Assembly: GCA_947498815.1 (NCBI GenBank)
Contig: CANMLU010000019.1
Location: forward strand, 30,665 to 94,664
Source: an uncultured Aquimarina sp.
GTDB taxonomy: Bacteria; Bacteroidota; Bacteroidia; Flavobacteriales; Flavobacteriaceae
Length of the DNA stretch: 64,000 nucleotides
Direction of reading: 5' to 3'
Shown: one piece after another, positions 62,922-64,000 of the stretch
How positions within the stretch are numbered: position 1 is the first letter of the stretch
Layout: the number at the start of each line of letters is the position of its first letter
Notes under the pieces: generated by a model
Told to the model about the DNA's origin: nothing
Seen by the model: only the letters and a program-made list of their open reading frames with translations
Databases searched by the model: none
Made by a program: the position numbers and the translations under genes

Positions 62922-63509
62922 ATGAAAAATGTATTTGTTTTTTTAATGCTATTAAGTTCATGTGCTCTGTTGGCACAAGAAAAAAGACTCACTTTTGGGG
63001 TAAAAGCTGGTCTAAATTATGGTGACAATGGCCGAATTGAAGTTACCGATGTCGCAAATGCTAGAGCCGATGATCGTATTGGGTATCATTTGGGTGTATT
63101 TTTAAGAGGAAATTTGACGGATAATATTTATATCAAACCAGAATTACAATACACTGTTAACAATAGTATCTACGACGATGTTGCAGGAACAGATTTGGAT
63201 TACAATATTAAGAAACTGGACTTGCCTATACTTGTAGGGGTATCTGTCTTAGGACCAATTCATGTTTTTGGCGGTCCCGCATTACAATACATGGTAGAAA
63301 ACGATCTTGAAGACGTAAGGCTTGGGGATGTAAAAAATGAGTTTACTGTAGGGCTTCAGTTTGGTGCCGGTATACAGTTAGGACGTCTTAATGCCGACAT
63401 ACGATATGAACGCGGGCTTAGTAAAAACCGTGCAGAGTCAATTGATGAAGGTATACGAGTAGACTCAAGGCCCAACCAAGTTATTCTAGGATTAGCATTG
63501 GATCTTTAG
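62922..63509 (+). CDS. PorT-like outer-membrane beta-barrel protein
   Basis: A 195-residue protein with signal peptide MKNVFVFLMLLSSCALLAQ. The mature part opens LTFGVKAGLNYGDNG and alternates amphipathic strands, with YIKPELQYTVNN, GPIHVFGGPALQYM and FTVGLQFGAGIQLGRLNADI, ending NQVILGLALDL. This is the eight-strand-type barrel of the PorT/OmpA-like family in Bacteroidota. Its specific function is unknown. An SSC sequence lies in the signal, but the AQ-E cleavage site is better placed than a lipobox. It is monocistronic with a terminator. Confidence 0.82.
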   Translation: MKNVFVFLMLLSSCALLAQEKRLTFGVKAGLNYGDNGRIEVTDVANARADDRIGYHLGVFLRGNLTDNIYIKPELQYTVNNSIYDDVAGTDLDYNIKKLDLPILVGVSVLGPIHVFGGPALQYMVENDLEDVRLGDVKNEFTVGLQFGAGIQLGRLNADIRYERGLSKNRAESIDEGIRVDSRPNQVILGLALDL

Positions 63510-63530
63510 GCTGATAAAAATATTTTAAAA

Positions 63531-63557
63531 AAAACTCCGGTATGATACCGGAGTTTT
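63531..63557 (+). terminator. Terminator after the barrel protein
   Basis: AAAACTCCGGTAT (63531-63543) is exactly complementary to ATACCGGAGTTTT (63545-63557), followed by more T residues. The insertion sequence begins 15 bases further on. Confidence 0.85.
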
Positions 63558-63572
63558 TTTTATTGTTCATTT

Positions 63573-64000
63573 TGTCCCGTCCTAAAATAGCGATACACTA
63601 AATTTTAGTGTAATGAAGAATTCAGTAAACACGGGTTATTTGAAGCGAACCCAAAAAGACTATTCGCTTTGTTTTAAGCTTCAAGTAGTTGAAGAAATTG
63701 AATCTGGTCAACTCAATAGGCTGCAGGCTCATCTTAAATATGGCATTCAAGCCAGGTCTACCATTACTCAATGGTTAAGAAAATATGGTACCTTTGATTG
63801 GGATAATTTATCTGTAGTAACCGTGGCAAAGACACCTGAACAAAAGATTCTAGAATTAGAAGCTAAAGTAAAACTCCTTGAAAAGCAGAAGGCAAGAGCT
63901 GAGCATTTGGCTGAGCGTGCTGATAAGAAAGCGATCATTTTTGATATGCTTGTTGATCTTGCTGAGAAGGAATATGATATTGAGATCAGAAAAAATTACA
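63573..64000 (+). mobile_element. IS3-family insertion sequence, left part
   Basis: The probable left end is TGTCCCGTCCTAAAATAGCG, starting at 63573; a TG end is usual for IS3. An internal palindrome TACACTAA/TTAGTGTA (63594-63612) immediately precedes the transposase orfA. The right end, orfB and the target duplication lie outside the window, so completeness is unknown. Confidence 0.75.
63614..64000 (+). CDS. IS3-family transposase OrfA, 3' end outside window
   Basis: From ATG 63614 the frame stays open to the last base, giving 129 residues. It begins MKNSVNTGYLKRTQKDYSL and has a helix-turn-helix of the IS3 OrfA type around HLKYGIQARSTITQWLRKYG, then a leucine-zipper-like coiled coil (KILELEAKVKLLEKQKARAE) and DKKAIIFDMLVDLAEKEY. 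IS3 OrfA binds the element ends and is fused by frameshifting to OrfB to give the active transposase. No internal stop is seen in the visible part, so it could be functional. Confidence 0.85.

Noticed and set aside
1-64000. tRNA or rRNA genes
   Set aside because: I looked for clover-leaf sequences and rRNA-like stretches in the intergenic intervals and recognised none; a covariance search would be needed to exclude a missed tRNA.

Overview
The window reads as chromosomal DNA of a marine-type member of the Flavobacteriaceae (Bacteroidota), with an Aquimarina-like gene content. Support for this comes from low GC with strongly A/T-biased codons, several promoters of the Bacteroidota form TTG-N19-TAnnTTTG, and family-typical genes: gliding-associated GldI, DUF3810, DUF5683, DUF6122, DUF6503, split transketolase, two-subunit methylmalonyl-CoA mutase, PorT-like barrel protein, WbqC, an AsnB-like legacy family, FecR/TonB receptor pairs and many SPII lipoproteins. 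I see no rRNA, tRNA, CRISPR or prophage. The genus assignment is inference.

Layout. 1-4.4 kb: a peptidoglycan-recycling operon (AmpG-like permease, NagZ-like glycosidase, methyltransferase, AnmK). 4.5-10.8 kb: uridine kinase, a DivIC/FtsB-like septum protein, methylmalonyl-CoA mutase small and large subunits with a secreted unknown between them, and a 2,4-dienoyl-CoA reductase behind a near-perfect palindromic operator. 10.9-16.6 kb: parA-parB-DUF5683-dapB-lepB-wbqC-DUF6122. 17.4-23.8 kb, minus strand: EEP hydrolase, two rhomboids, mutL, a small membrane protein, ribH, a TPR protein. 23.9-25.8 kb: recF, a lipocalin-like lipoprotein and a DUF721/DciA-like protein.

25.8-37.7 kb is the accessory region and the most interesting part. 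A DUF721 3'-end duplication brackets a 1.4-kb block carrying an M57-like zinc protease lipoprotein. Two tandem bulb-lectin-like lipoproteins follow. The protease and first lectin share an upstream motif and a downstream two-hairpin element with compensatory base changes. Next comes a cell-surface signalling system: an ECF sigma factor, a FecR anti-sigma factor, a TonB receptor with an STN signalling domain, and two PKD-like repeat lipoproteins. The fecR gene and both PKD genes carry the same promoter-like motif (GGGTAGGGT-N15-CGTTT), which predicts one ECF regulon. A 23S-rRNA-intervening-sequence-like element (four-helix-bundle ORF inside 24-bp inverted repeats) sits between the sigma gene and fecR. 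The block ends in a 41-bp tandem palindrome array and a REP-like inverted repeat.

37.7-63.5 kb returns to housekeeping and envelope genes: C1 protease, ndk, PhoD-like phosphatase, DHH phosphoesterase, gldI, cyclophilin-FKBP fusion, pepD, DUF3810, two amidohydrolases, class V aminotransferase, DUF6503, AsnB-like protein, dnaB, accA, EamA exporter, LptF/G permease, tgt, split transketolase and an outer-membrane barrel protein. The right edge enters an IS3-family element (from about 63,573) that runs out of the window.
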